Source: an uncultured Ruminiclostridium sp.
GTDB taxonomy: Bacteria; Bacillota; Clostridia; Oscillospirales; Ruminococcaceae
Assembly: GCA_934490165.1 (NCBI GenBank)
Contig: CAKSTB010000001.1
Location: 248,001 to 312,000, forward strand
Length of the DNA stretch: 64,000 bases
Direction: 5' to 3'
The notes under the pieces were generated by a model, which saw only the letters and a list, made by a program, of their open reading frames with translations, had not been told where the DNA came from and searched no databases. The stretch's first letter is position 1. Every line of letters starts with the position of its first letter. Shown one piece after another: positions 45,198 through 55,150 of the stretch. The position numbers were made by a program, and so were the translations under genes.

Positions 45198-45258
45198 AAA
45201 ATCACCCGTTCAAATATAATACTATATTCTGAGCGGGCTGATTTTATGCTATTGTGTT

Positions 45259-46668
45259 TTACTTCATCTTGTAGAATGCGGTAAACGCCTTGTACGCCAT
45301 ATAGACATCATTCTTAGCGGTAAGCTCATACGGTGCGTGCATAGAAAGCACGGGAACACCGACATCGATAGTATCAATGTTGAGGTTAGCTATATATGCT
45401 GCAACCGTTCCGCCGCCGCCGAAATCGACCTTGCCGAGCTCGCCCGTCTGCCATACGACATCGTTCTTGTCAAGCATATTGTGGATAAGTCCGACATACT
45501 CGGCGCTTGCGTCGCTTGTACCTGACTTTCCTCTTGCACCGGTATACTTTGTAACAACTATACCCTTGTTTACAAATGAGCAGTTGTTACGCTCGTAGCC
45601 CTCGGGGAATGTGGGGTCGTAAGCCGCATTTACATCAGCTGAAAGGCAACGTGTAGCGGAGATGACCGTTCTTCCGTCACTGCCCATATTCTCGGCTAAA
45701 TCATAAAGGAAGAATTTGAGATAAGCCGAGCGTAAGCCGGTGTTGCCGTCACTGCCTGTTTCTTCCTTGTCGGTGAGAACACAAACGGCGGTCTTTTCGG
45801 GAACAGCCTTCATATCAATTATCGCGGTAAACGCAGTGTATGCGCAAACTCTGTCATCCTGTCCGTATGCGCCGACAAGGCTTCTGTCAAAGCCGACATC
45901 CTTCGCCTTGAAGGCAGGAACGCATTCAAGCTCTGCACTTAAGAAATCTTTTTCTACAATGCCGTACTTCTCAAAGAGAATGTTCAGCAGGTTGAGCTTT
46001 ACCTTTTCGCTTATTTTATCATCTCTGAAAGGTCTTGAGCCGACAAGAATATTCAGCTCCTCGCCCTTTATCAGCTTTGTTGCGGGACGCTTGTATTGTT
46101 CTTCGGCAAGGTGCGGTAAAAGGTCTGTTACAACGAATACGGGGTCGCCCTCGTCCTCGCCTATTCTGACAGTTACCTTACTGCCGTCCGACTTTACTAT
46201 AACACCGTGCAGTGACATAGGAACTGTAGGCCACTGATATTTCTTGATGCCGCCGTAATAATGCGTCTTGAAGTATCCCAGCTCATCGCTCTCATAAAGC
46301 GGATTTTGCTTTAAATCAAGTCTGGGTGAATCGATATGAGCCGCGGTGAGATTAACACCGTTTGAAATATCGCTCTTGCCGATAACGGCTAAGATTACCG
46401 CCTTTTCTCTGTTGAGAACATATATCTTATCTCCTGCCTTGTACCGAGCTTTCTTGTCAAAAGGCGCAAATCCCGCCTTTTCAGCCATAGCGACAGCGGT
46501 TGCGGCAGCCTCACGTTCTGTCTTGCCTGCATCAAGAAACTTCTTGTAGCCCTCGCAGTATTTGTCTGCCTTCTTTTCTTCCTGCTCGCTCATAACGAGT
46601 GTTGCGTGTTTTTTTACATAGAACAGCTTTTCCTTAAGCTGTTCTGCCTGTGATTTCTTTTCAGCCAT
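45259..46668 (-). CDS. M18-family aminopeptidase
   Basis: A 469-aa zinc aminopeptidase of family M18 (aspartyl aminopeptidase-like). The metal/active-site segments are AAHIDSPRLDLK near 105-116, GQDDRVCAYTAF near 265 and DKEETGSDGNTGL near 290-302. VLSMHAPYEL near 445 carries the last metal-binding His. The ATG at 46668 has AAGGAAGG upstream, overlapping no other gene but lying 16 bases from the transglycosylase stop. Cytoplasmic peptide turnover is the probable role. Confidence 0.92.
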   Translation of the reverse strand: MAEKKSQAEQLKEKLFYVKKHATLVMSEQEEKKADKYCEGYKKFLDAGKTEREAAATAVAMAEKAGFAPFDKKARYKAGDKIYVLNREKAVILAVIGKSDISNGVNLTAAHIDSPRLDLKQNPLYESDELGYFKTHYYGGIKKYQWPTVPMSLHGVIVKSDGSKVTVRIGEDEGDPVFVVTDLLPHLAEEQYKRPATKLIKGEELNILVGSRPFRDDKISEKVKLNLLNILFEKYGIVEKDFLSAELECVPAFKAKDVGFDRSLVGAYGQDDRVCAYTAFTAIIDMKAVPEKTAVCVLTDKEETGSDGNTGLRSAYLKFFLYDLAENMGSDGRTVISATRCLSADVNAAYDPTFPEGYERNNCSFVNKGIVVTKYTGARGKSGTSDASAEYVGLIHNMLDKNDVVWQTGELGKVDFGGGGTVAAYIANLNIDTIDVGVPVLSMHAPYELTAKNDVYMAYKAFTAFYKMK

Positions 46669-46684
46669 TTTTCTTTGCCTTCCT

Positions 46685-47281
46685 TTATTTTTTATAAAGC
46701 CTGCAATAAGTATCGTAGGCATTTGTTATCTTATCGACATAGTGTGCTGTGTCGGGATTGGGAATATCGGTAAGTATGCCGTTCTTTGTATATCTGCTGT
46801 CCTCAAGCCACGATGACACACTGCCCGAACCCGCATGATATGCGGCGGCTACCTCGTTCAGTTCTCCGAAAGTGTCCGTAAGATACCGGAGCAGAAAACA
46901 GCCGTAACGGATATTGTCCTCTGCGTTGTACATATTATCAAAGGTCATCTCGGGGTCGTTTTCCTCGTCAAGCTTGTATCTTATCCATTCAAATGTTTCC
47001 GGCATTATCTGCATAAGACCTCTTGCGCCGAGATACGATTCGGAATTTTCGTTAAAGCCGCTTTCTACCGATATAAATGAATATACCACATATTTATCCA
47101 GATTATACTGAGATGAATACCTGTTCACATAGTCGCTGTAAAGCATAGGGTGGGTGGAACGTTCATACTTATCCACGCCGAAGAACACTCCGAATACCGC
47201 CACTGTCACTGCGATAAGACAGACAAATGTTATTATCAGCGCCCTACCGCCCGCATTTTTTCTTTTTCTCTTAGTTGCCAT
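46685..47281 (-). CDS. Membrane-anchored lytic transglycosylase (SLT domain)
   Basis: A 198-aa protein with a basic N-terminus, one membrane anchor (about 14-35) and an Slt-type lysozyme-fold domain. The catalytic Glu is E73 in SVESGFNEN, and GARGLMQIMPETF follows at about 86-98, then AAAYHAGSGSV near 146-156. It would cleave peptidoglycan on the outer face of the membrane. Relatives in Clostridia are vegetative or sporulation enzymes; which applies cannot be seen. The start overlaps the coaE end by 11 bases. Confidence 0.9.
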   Translation of the reverse strand: MATKRKRKNAGGRALIITFVCLIAVTVAVFGVFFGVDKYERSTHPMLYSDYVNRYSSQYNLDKYVVYSFISVESGFNENSESYLGARGLMQIMPETFEWIRYKLDEENDPEMTFDNMYNAEDNIRYGCFLLRYLTDTFGELNEVAAAYHAGSGSVSSWLEDSRYTKNGILTDIPNPDTAHYVDKITNAYDTYCRLYKK

Positions 47282-47870
47282 TGATTATCTTTCTTGCTGT
47301 ATCTGCGGCAGCTTTTTCAAGAGTAGCTATATCACCGTTATTTTCAAGGCAGTAGCTGCTCCTTGATTTATAATACCCGCCGTCATGCTGTGAGCCTAGC
47401 CTGTTTTCGGCACTTTCTCTTGTTATATTGTCACGGAGCATTATCCGCTTTACCGACAGCTCCTTATCACATATTACGCTTATCACGCCGTCACATATGA
47501 AGTCCATACCGCTTTCAAAAAGCGTCGGTGCGTCAAGCAGTATAAATCTGTCGTCAGTGTTTTCACACATTGCAATAACCTCATAGGTTATGTACGGATA
47601 TATCGTGTCGTTGAGAAGCCTAAGCTTTTCGCTGTCTGTAAATACGATGTTCCCCATCGCCCTGCGGTCAAGCTCGCCCTCGGCAGTTATCACATTATCG
47701 CCGAAAAGTGTATGCAGTCTGTGAAGACAAGGCTCTCCCTTCTTCACAACCTTACGCGCAAGTATGTCGCAGTCGATTATATAAAACCCCGCTTTTTCAA
47801 AGCTCTTTGCAACGGTTGATTTTCCCGCGCCCGACATACCTGTCAGTCCGTATATCTTCTTATCTGTCAT
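47271..47870 (-). CDS. coaE: Dephospho-CoA kinase
   Basis: The last step of coenzyme A synthesis. It has 199 aa. The P-loop GMSGAGKSTVAK is at about 11-22; FYIIDCDILARKVV near 31-44 and LLDAPTLFESGMD near 107-119 are typical. AGCGGAGAAAA precedes the ATG. It follows the Sua5-type gene by 19 bases. Confidence 0.94.
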   Translation of the reverse strand: MTDKKIYGLTGMSGAGKSTVAKSFEKAGFYIIDCDILARKVVKKGEPCLHRLHTLFGDNVITAEGELDRRAMGNIVFTDSEKLRLLNDTIYPYITYEVIAMCENTDDRFILLDAPTLFESGMDFICDGVISVICDKELSVKRIMLRDNITRESAENRLGSQHDGGYYKSRSSYCLENNGDIATLEKAAADTARKIINGN

Positions 47871-47889
47871 TTTTTCTCCGCTGATAACC

Positions 47890-48903
47890 TTATAATACTA
47901 TCGTCTTGAACGCCGCCGCACGGAGCAGTCTGTTATAAACCGCAGTGCCGACACCTGTCTTTTCCGGACAGCGTACATAGGCACGCTTAGCGCCGAGTTC
48001 ATCGGTCTTGCGCAGTACGGCAAACAGGTTGTGCGCCTGCTCTGTTGCACTTTCTCCATAGGATATTGTAGGTATTTCGATACCTTTTTCATTTCCGAAA
48101 ATAACGCCGTAAGTACTGCCGTCATTCTTGGAATTCAGAAACTCAGCCAGTTTTTCATCGCTGTCCGTTTCTATAATAGTTATGTCGGCTTTCGGCGAAT
48201 AATGCTTGTACTTAACGCCGGGTGAAATCACTTTTTCGTTTTCATCGGGCTTTGCAAATACATTCTTATCTGTTTTCGTCTTTGCAAATCGGCTCAGCAT
48301 CTCGGCGGTTATAACACCGGGACGCAGTACCTTTATACCCGTTCCGCCGTCCGTAAAGCAGATAACAGTACTTTCCACACCGTTTCTGCACTCGCCGCCG
48401 TCTATGATAAGCGGTATCCTGCCGTTCATATCGGCATAGACGTGCTGTGCCGTTGTCGGGCTCGGACTGCCCGAAAGATTGGCAGACGGCGCGGCTAAAG
48501 GTACGCCGCACATCTTTATAAGATTGAGCGTATCCTCGTTGTCCGGCATTCTGACCGCTACTGTATCAAGTCCGCCGCTTGTCGTATCGGGAACTATATC
48601 CTTCTTGGGGAAAATCATCGTCAGCGAGCCGCTCCAGAAATGCTCCGCAAGAGTAAGAGCCAGCGGAGGTATCTCCTTTACCGAGTTTTTCAGCATATCA
48701 AGGTCGCAGATATGGATGATCAGCGGATTGTCCTGCGGTCTGCCCTTTGCCTTGAATATCTTTGCACACGCTTCCGGATTATATGCGTCTGCCGCCAGTC
48801 CGTACACCGTTTCGGTGGGGACAGCGACGATCTCGCCTTTCTTTATAAGCTCCGCCGCCTCGCATAATACCTCGTATGACGGCTTCTTTATCTCTGTTTT
48901 CAA
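47890..48903 (-). CDS. Threonylcarbamoyl-AMP synthase (Sua5 type)
   Basis: Makes threonylcarbamoyl-AMP for the t6A modification of tRNA position 37. It has 337 aa. The YrdC domain spans about 10-195 (KKGEIVAVPTETVYGLAAD near 20-38, KGRPQDNPLIIHI near 50-62). The linker and C-terminal Sua5 domain contain SPGVKYKHYSPKADI near 222-236. I chose the TTG at 48903 because AAGGTGACCTTT precedes it well. Neighbours prfA and coaE are common companions in Firmicutes. Confidence 0.9.
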   Translation of the reverse strand: MKTEIKKPSYEVLCEAAELIKKGEIVAVPTETVYGLAADAYNPEACAKIFKAKGRPQDNPLIIHICDLDMLKNSVKEIPPLALTLAEHFWSGSLTMIFPKKDIVPDTTSGGLDTVAVRMPDNEDTLNLIKMCGVPLAAPSANLSGSPSPTTAQHVYADMNGRIPLIIDGGECRNGVESTVICFTDGGTGIKVLRPGVITAEMLSRFAKTKTDKNVFAKPDENEKVISPGVKYKHYSPKADITIIETDSDEKLAEFLNSKNDGSTYGVIFGNEKGIEIPTISYGESATEQAHNLFAVLRKTDELGAKRAYVRCPEKTGVGTAVYNRLLRAAAFKTIVL

Positions 48904-48922
48904 AAAGGTCACCTTATCTTTG

Positions 48923-49999
48923 TTAATCGTTTCCGCCTGCCGCAAGCTTTGCCGACCTGTCGGCAATTGCAAGTGCGTCAAACACCTCGTCACAGTCGCC
49001 GTTCATAAACTGTTCGAGCTTGTACAGCGTAAGTCCTATCCTATGATCTGTAACACGGCTCTGCGGATAGTTATAGGTTCTTATTCGCTCGGAACGGTCG
49101 CCCGTGCCGACCTGTATCTTACGTTCAGCCGCGATCTTGCTGTTCTGCTCATTCAGCTTTGCCTCATACAGCTTGCTGTACAGCATTTTCATAGCTTTGT
49201 CCTTGTTTTTATACTGGCTTCGCTCTTCCTGGCACTCAACAACAACGCCTGTAGGGTGGTGGATTATTCTTATAGCCGATTCTGTCTTGTTGATATGCTG
49301 ACCGCCTGCACCGCTTGAACGGTAAGTCTGAAATTCAAGGTCTGCGGGGTTTATCTCAACATCGACCTCCTCGACTTCCGGAAGGACCGCGACTGTTATG
49401 GTAGATGTCTGTATTCTGCCCTGAGCTTCTGTTTCGGGCACACGCTGTACACGGTGAACACCGCTCTCATATTTCAGCTTTGCGTATACGCCCTCGCCCT
49501 CTACCGAGAAACTGATTTCTTTATAGCCGCCGAGCTCAGTAGGGTTTGAGCTTATCACTTCGGTTTTCCAGCCTTTAGCCTGTGCATACATTGAGTACAT
49601 TCTGAACATTGAGTTTGCAAACAGTGCCGCTTCTTCTCCGCCTGCACCGCCTCTTATCTCGATTATAACGTTTCTGTCATCATCGGGGTCTTTAGGCAAA
49701 AGCAATATCTTAAGCTCATCGGTATACTCTTCCATAAGCTTTTTGTTGCTCTCGTACTGCTCCTGCACGATCTCCTTGAAGTCCTTATCCAGTCCGCCGT
49801 CGGACAGCATCTGTTCGGCTTCTTCATAATCTGCGCGGGCGTTCTTGTACATTCTGTACTTATTGATAATCGGAGTCAGGTTCTTGAGCTCCTTCATCAG
49901 GTTCTTATACTGCTCCTGATCGTTTATCACATTTATATCTGTCAGCTTCTCGTTTATCTCATCGAAGCGTTTTTCCATTATTTCAAGCTTTTCTGTCAT
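48923..49999 (-). CDS. prfA: Peptide chain release factor 1
   Basis: Terminates translation at UAA and UAG. It has 358 aa. The catalytic GGQ is in SSGAGGQHINKTES near 227-240, and the codon-recognition domain lies before it. EIRGGAGGEEAALFA near 107-121 is conserved. AACGGAGAAAA precedes the ATG. It follows the DUF951 gene by 46 bases. Confidence 0.97.
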   Translation of the reverse strand: MTEKLEIMEKRFDEINEKLTDINVINDQEQYKNLMKELKNLTPIINKYRMYKNARADYEEAEQMLSDGGLDKDFKEIVQEQYESNKKLMEEYTDELKILLLPKDPDDDRNVIIEIRGGAGGEEAALFANSMFRMYSMYAQAKGWKTEVISSNPTELGGYKEISFSVEGEGVYAKLKYESGVHRVQRVPETEAQGRIQTSTITVAVLPEVEEVDVEINPADLEFQTYRSSGAGGQHINKTESAIRIIHHPTGVVVECQEERSQYKNKDKAMKMLYSKLYEAKLNEQNSKIAAERKIQVGTGDRSERIRTYNYPQSRVTDHRIGLTLYKLEQFMNGDCDEVFDALAIADRSAKLAAGGND

Positions 50000-50045
50000 A
50001 GTATTTTCTCCGTTTCAAGTAATAATTTTGATTTATGACAGAACG

Positions 50046-50243
50046 CTACTTCTCTTCTTCAACGGCATTGCGGATAACTGACTTTATCTTTTTTTCACAT
50101 TTTGAACGCGGTGTCATAAACTCGCGTCCACAGCCTGTGCATTTCAGCTTGAAGTCCGCACCGACACGCAGTACAAGCATCTCTTTGCTTCCGCAGGGAT
50201 GTTCCTTTTTCATTTTCAGCATATCGCCGACCTGTATATCCAT
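50046..50243 (-). CDS. DUF951 family small protein
   Basis: A 65-aa protein of the DUF951 family. It starts MDIQVGDMLKMKKEHPCGS, then LRVGADFKLKCTGCGREF. Cys17, Cys35 and Cys38 suggest a small zinc-binding beta barrel. The ATG at 50243 follows GAAAGGAGCGGAGCTG. In Firmicutes it often sits near chromosome-partition or translation genes; function unknown. Confidence 0.88.
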   Translation of the reverse strand: MDIQVGDMLKMKKEHPCGSKEMLVLRVGADFKLKCTGCGREFMTPRSKCEKKIKSVIRNAVEEEK

Positions 50244-50393
50244 CAGCTCCGCTCCTTTCATCAATATTTAATATATTGTACCACATTTTTGTCCGTTTTG
50301 CAATTACCGGGCGAATTTTTATGTAAATTATTCAGTCCGAATTACCACTTGCGATACGGGAATAATCATAACAAAGAAACGGAGGAAAACAAA

Positions 50394-50720
50394 ATGAAAA
50401 CAGAAATTACCGCAAGATTTAATGACACAGACACCGCTCAGCGTGTTGCAGTATATATAAACGCTTTATACAGCGCATCATCGGATATGTATACAACTCA
50501 GATCGCCGACGGATATTACAGCTACAGCGGCATAGTTCCGATGACAGTACCGGGTGCTAACTATCTGACCAATATATTCTGCCCCGTATTTCCCGAGAAT
50601 ACCACACTTGATGATATAGAAAACCGCCGCGGAGTTACCGCAAAAATTCGTTGCAATAAAAACGACGCAGCCGAAGTCACAAGTTATATCATTAAAAACG
50701 GAGGGCGTATAATTTCATAA
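50394..50720 (+). CDS. Unrecognised 108-aa protein
   Basis: Starts MKTEITARFNDTDTAQRVAVYI and contains a Tyr/Ser-rich middle (TTQIADGYYSYSG) and a C-terminal KIRCNKNDAAEVTSYIIKNGG. A good ribosome site (CGGAGGAAAACAAA) precedes the ATG. The alternating pattern and final helix suggest a small ferredoxin-like alpha/beta fold. No signal peptide or membrane segment. I do not recognise the family. Confidence 0.65.
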   Translation: MKTEITARFNDTDTAQRVAVYINALYSASSDMYTTQIADGYYSYSGIVPMTVPGANYLTNIFCPVFPENTTLDDIENRRGVTAKIRCNKNDAAEVTSYIIKNGGRIIS

Positions 50721-50758
50721 AAAACAGCTTAACCTCTGCATTTTATACAAAAAAGTGC

Positions 50759-50787
50759 TTGATTTTGGTGTCGAAAAATGTTATAAT
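50759..50787 (+). promoter_or_regulatory. Promoter of the GGDEF gene
   Basis: TTGATT (50759-50764), a 17-base spacer and TATAAT (50782-50787), 52 bases before the GTG start. Confidence 0.65.
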
Positions 50788-50838
50788 TTTAATAATAACA
50801 TACAGATAAAAAATTCGATTTATAGGGAGGGGTGCCCT

Positions 50839-52524
50839 GTGAAATCTATCCGCAATAAATTTGTCCTGCTGATGATCAGTTGTGTTCTGATATGCTCGCT
50901 GGCTATCGGCTCGATAAGCATTATCGGTATTGACAGCGTAGCAAATGAGGACTCGGAAACTATAATGCAATTGCAAGCGTCTACCAGTACTCAGAGCATT
51001 GACCAGCTTTTTTCTGCGGTCGAGCTTGCTATGAATACCTGCTATGACTATGCGCTTAATCGTTTTCACAGTATATCCGAATTTCAGAATGATCCCGATA
51101 GACTGATAGACTATAATGATTCTGTAGGTCAGCTTATAAAGAACGTTATGTCTAATACCGAGGCTTCTATCTGCGGATATATCCGATATAACCCGGACTT
51201 GAATCTTTCTTCTGACGGTGTATTCTGGGTAAAAGACAGCAATAGCAACAATATCAAAGAACATGAGCTTACCGACATAGAAAAGTACAAAAAAGAAGAT
51301 GCCGAACACGTTGCATGGTATTACGAACCGCTTAAAGCAGGAAAGCCTGTCTGGATAGATCCATACATTAACAAGAACCTTGACAACGTTTATATGATAT
51401 CATATATTATACCGTTTTATGATGAAAGCGGAACAGCGGTCGGAGTCATCGGAATGGATATTGATATGCGCCGCATCATCTCAATGATAAACGAGATAGA
51501 GCTGTACGAAACGGGTTACGCTTTTCTTTGCGACAGTAAGGGCAACATAGTATATCATAAACAGTTTCCTGACGGAATATCAGTAGATGAACTCAAAAAC
51601 GATAAAATGATGACGGTTGTCGATAATCATTTTGACGAAGAAGATGTCGGCGATGTAATAACTATACTGAATTACGAAGGCGAAAGGCGCAAGCTGTGCG
51701 CAAAAAAATTATCAAACGGTATGAATATCGTAATAACCGTTCCTGAGAAAGAAATAAACGAGAAGCGTAATATTGTCGTTATTCAAGACCTGATCGCAGT
51801 TGTTATAGCATTGTTAGTTGCTTCGTTACTGACTTTGCAGTTCACAAACATAATCGTAAAACCGATAAAGCATCTTACAGAGGTTTCTAAAAAAATCTCC
51901 GCAGGCGATCTTGATGTCGAGATAGAGTGTAAAACAAAAGATGAAATCGGTGTGCTTGCCGCACGTTATAACGATACCGTTAAAATGCTCAAAAAATACA
52001 TAGATAAGATAAACAAACAGGCTTATACCGATGCCGCGACCGGTGTTGGCAACAAGGCGGCATATCAGGACACCGTACAGCGTATTGATAAGATGAGCTG
52101 TCATAATAACGGTGACTATGCTGTGTTTGTTATGGATATAAATTACCTTAAAATGTATAACGATAAGTACGGTCACGAATTTGGTGATATGCTGATATCA
52201 GATGCAAGCTCAATAATTAAACGGATCTTCGGCAAATACAGCATATTCCGCATAGGCGGCGATGAATTTGCAGTATTGATAAACTCTCCGGAAGACGGTA
52301 TTTGCGAAAAGCTGATAAAAGAATTCAAAGCCGAGCAAGAGCTGTTTAACCGCAATGCAAAGCATTACGAGCTCGGAGTTCGTATAGCAGTCGGATATGC
52401 GATAAATTCCGCAGATGATAATGACTATGTTGACGTGTTCAAACGTGCAGACAAGCAGATGTATCTTGACAAGCAGGAGATCAAAAAGACAGCCCGCGCT
52501 GTCGGTTATGTGGATAACAGATAG
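50839..52524 (+). CDS. Cache-HAMP-GGDEF membrane diguanylate cyclase
   Basis: A 561-aa receptor that probably makes c-di-GMP. TM1 is near 7-30 and an extracytoplasmic dCache-like sensor spans about 35-300. TM2 is near 313-333, then a HAMP segment (VKPIKHLTEVSKKISAGDL near 335-353) and a GGDEF domain (400-555) with an intact GGDEF active-site signature near 472 (RIGGDEFAVL). I see no RxxD inhibitory site before the signature. The GTG start follows GGGAGGGG. The ligand of the sensor is unknown. No EAL or c-di-GMP effector is in the window unless the ComFB-like protein is one. Confidence 0.92.
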   Translation: MKSIRNKFVLLMISCVLICSLAIGSISIIGIDSVANEDSETIMQLQASTSTQSIDQLFSAVELAMNTCYDYALNRFHSISEFQNDPDRLIDYNDSVGQLIKNVMSNTEASICGYIRYNPDLNLSSDGVFWVKDSNSNNIKEHELTDIEKYKKEDAEHVAWYYEPLKAGKPVWIDPYINKNLDNVYMISYIIPFYDESGTAVGVIGMDIDMRRIISMINEIELYETGYAFLCDSKGNIVYHKQFPDGISVDELKNDKMMTVVDNHFDEEDVGDVITILNYEGERRKLCAKKLSNGMNIVITVPEKEINEKRNIVVIQDLIAVVIALLVASLLTLQFTNIIVKPIKHLTEVSKKISAGDLDVEIECKTKDEIGVLAARYNDTVKMLKKYIDKINKQAYTDAATGVGNKAAYQDTVQRIDKMSCHNNGDYAVFVMDINYLKMYNDKYGHEFGDMLISDASSIIKRIFGKYSIFRIGGDEFAVLINSPEDGICEKLIKEFKAEQELFNRNAKHYELGVRIAVGYAINSADDNDYVDVFKRADKQMYLDKQEIKKTARAVGYVDNR

Positions 52525-52539
52525 GACAGAATATGAAAC

Positions 52540-52575
52540 GGCGCTCCGCGATAAAATGCGGAGCGCCTTTCTTTT
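52540..52575 (+). terminator. Terminator after the GGDEF gene
   Basis: GGCGCTCCGC (52540-52549) and GCGGAGCGCC (52558-52567) form a perfect 10-bp stem with an 8-base loop, then TTTCTTTTATT. Confidence 0.85.
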
Positions 52576-52581
52576 ATTCGG

Positions 52582-54987
52582 TTATCCCAGCTTATCCGCA
52601 CACAGCCTTTTCACGGTATAACTGCCGCTGTCCGAAACATCGGCATAAATTTCATCGCCGTCTGAAAACTCCCCGTTTATTATGCCGTCGGATATACAGT
52701 TCATCACATTTTTATCAATAAGCTTGGCAATAGGTCGTGCGCCCTCGTGCATTTTTTCCGCTTCCGCGCATATTCTGTCCGACAAACGCTCGCTCCACGA
52801 CAGCGCTATTCCCTGCCGCTTGCACCTTTTGGCAAGCTCCGACAACATATTGCCGCAAATCTGCCTGTAATCGCTCATTCCCAGTTCATTGAACACTATC
52901 ACTTCATCAACTCTGCCCAAAAATTCGGGGCGAAAATATTCTTTGAGTTCATTTCTTATAAGCTCCGATATTGCGCTTTGTCTTTGCCCTATGCCGAAGC
53001 CCAGCTTGCTCTTTCCTCCGCTTATAAGTCTGCTGCCGATATTTCCGGTCATAATGATAACCGTATTTGTAAAATCTGCTGTTCTTCCCGCCGAGTCTGT
53101 CAGATGCCCGTCATCAAGCACCTGTAGCAGTATATCAAATATATCGGGGTGCGCCTTTTCTATTTCATCAAACAGTACAACACTGTACGGCGCACGTCTT
53201 ACCCTGTCGATCAGCTTTCCACCGTCTTCATACCCGACATATCCCGCAGGAGCACCTATAAGCTTTGACACCGAATGCTTTTCGCTGTATTCCGACATAT
53301 CGAAGCGTATCAAAGCCTTTTCGTCACCGAACAGAGCCCTCGCAAGCTCCTTACAGCACCTGGTCTTGCCGACCCCGCTTGTGCCGAGGAATATAAACGA
53401 GCCTGTCGGACGGTGCTCGTCTGAAAGTCCCGAGCGCCCTCTTCGCACTGCATTCGCAATCGCGGATATCGCCGCAGTCTGCCCTGTGATCTTAGCGGAC
53501 AGTATTTTTTCAAGGTCAGAAAGCTTCTTTGCTTTATCATCATCACAGCTTACAGGTATTCCTGTATAGCTTGTCACTACCTCGGCGATATCCTTTTCGG
53601 TAAGCACCGCGGTATATTTATCATTCTGCGTATCTGCCGCAACTGACTTTTCCTCTTCACGAAGTCTTAAAGCAAGCGCAAAATCCTTATCGTTTATCGC
53701 TTTTATCTTTCTCTCCGACAGCTCTTTCAGTCTGATATTCTTATCCGCATTTTCCTCTGTTATCCGTCCCGAGGCTCTCACCTTTGCCGCCGCTTCATCT
53801 ATAAGGTCGATCGCTTTATCGGGCAGAAAACGGTCGTTTATATACCTTGCAGAAAGCTCGGCCGCCGCCTTGATCGCCCCATAGGTGATTTTTACCTTAT
53901 GATAACTCTCATAACGCTCTTTGAGCCCACCGAGAATAGTTATCGTTTCGTTTATATCAGGCTCGGATACACTGACAGGCTGTAATCGGCGTTCAAGTGC
54001 CGCGTCCTTTTCGATATATTTTTTATATTCTGCGTTAGTGGTAGCCCCGATAAGCCGCACTTCTCCCCTTGCGAGCATAGGTTTCAGAATATTCGCCGCG
54101 TCAATTGCTCCCTCTGCCGCACCTGCTCCTACAATATTATGAATTTCGTCAATAAAAACTATAATATTTCCGTCATTTCTGATCTCGTCAAAAACGCTTT
54201 TAAGCCTTTCTTCAAAGTCGCCTCGGTATTTAGCCCCCGCGAGCATTGCAGTTATGTCAAGCATATATATCTGCTTAGTTTTAAGCTCGGCAGGAACATT
54301 TCCTTCTGCAATTTTTATTGCAAGACCCTCCGCGATCGCAGTTTTTCCGACACCCGGTTCTCCGACAAGACAAGGGTTGTTCTTCGCACGCCTGAGAAGT
54401 ATCTCTATAACTCTGCCTGTTTCCTTTTCGCGGCAAAGACACGGATCAAGCTTTCCCTTGCGCGCCGCTGCGGTGAGATCTCTGCCGTATTTTGCAAGCA
54501 CCGAAGACAGCTCCTTGTTGCTTTTACTGTCGCTGTTCTTACCTTGTGACGTTTTTTTCAGCGGATCCGCGCTTCTGTTTATGACCGCCTCGCTGTCTAG
54601 TCCCATCTCACGCAGAAATACCGAAGCATAGCACTCATTGTCGCGCATTATCGCACGCAGAATGTGCTCCGTACCTGCGGCATTCCTGCCCGAATTGCGC
54701 GATATCAACACTGCCGCTTCAAGTATGCGCTTGCTTCTCGGGGTAAAATCCGATACATCGAGCTTTGTCGGCAATCCCTTTCCGATAAGCGAGTTTATCC
54801 GCGATATAACCGCGGCACAGGTTATCCCGCTCTGCTCAAGTATCATATAGGCTACTCCGCCTTTGCAAGCGCACAGCCCGTATAAAATATGTTCACTGCC
54901 CACATAGGTATGCCCCATGCTCATAGCGCAGGTCAGCGCACAGGTGAGAGCATCATTTGCTTTATCCGTAAATCCGTTGAATTCCAT
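52582..54987 (-). CDS. ClpC-type AAA+ unfoldase
   Basis: An 801-aa double-AAA+ Clp ATPase. The N-domain repeats lie near 1-145, and D1 Walker A GEPGVGKTAIAEG near 200. A short UVR-like linker is near 410-425, and D2 Walker A LGTSGVGKTRCC near 525. The D2 loop GKSKLGFG near 640 matches the ClpP-binding LGF/IGF loop, which fits a ClpC/ClpA partner of ClpP and not the disaggregase ClpB; the long ClpB M-domain is absent. The ATG at 54987 follows GAAAGGCGG. No McsA/McsB/CtsR operon is adjacent, unlike Bacillus clpC. Confidence 0.88.
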   Translation of the reverse strand: MEFNGFTDKANDALTCALTCAMSMGHTYVGSEHILYGLCACKGGVAYMILEQSGITCAAVISRINSLIGKGLPTKLDVSDFTPRSKRILEAAVLISRNSGRNAAGTEHILRAIMRDNECYASVFLREMGLDSEAVINRSADPLKKTSQGKNSDSKSNKELSSVLAKYGRDLTAAARKGKLDPCLCREKETGRVIEILLRRAKNNPCLVGEPGVGKTAIAEGLAIKIAEGNVPAELKTKQIYMLDITAMLAGAKYRGDFEERLKSVFDEIRNDGNIIVFIDEIHNIVGAGAAEGAIDAANILKPMLARGEVRLIGATTNAEYKKYIEKDAALERRLQPVSVSEPDINETITILGGLKERYESYHKVKITYGAIKAAAELSARYINDRFLPDKAIDLIDEAAAKVRASGRITEENADKNIRLKELSERKIKAINDKDFALALRLREEEKSVAADTQNDKYTAVLTEKDIAEVVTSYTGIPVSCDDDKAKKLSDLEKILSAKITGQTAAISAIANAVRRGRSGLSDEHRPTGSFIFLGTSGVGKTRCCKELARALFGDEKALIRFDMSEYSEKHSVSKLIGAPAGYVGYEDGGKLIDRVRRAPYSVVLFDEIEKAHPDIFDILLQVLDDGHLTDSAGRTADFTNTVIIMTGNIGSRLISGGKSKLGFGIGQRQSAISELIRNELKEYFRPEFLGRVDEVIVFNELGMSDYRQICGNMLSELAKRCKRQGIALSWSERLSDRICAEAEKMHEGARPIAKLIDKNVMNCISDGIINGEFSDGDEIYADVSDSGSYTVKRLCADKLG

Positions 54988-55150
54988 ACTACGACCGCCT
55001 TTCTTTATACAATTATAGGCAGAAAACATTGATTTAATCACAAACAGGAAATACATAAAAGCAGTAACACATTTTAATCAGCGGCATATTATGTACTATG
55101 AGCAACGCTCAAACGGCTTAGCTCAAATAAAACAACGGAGGAAACATATC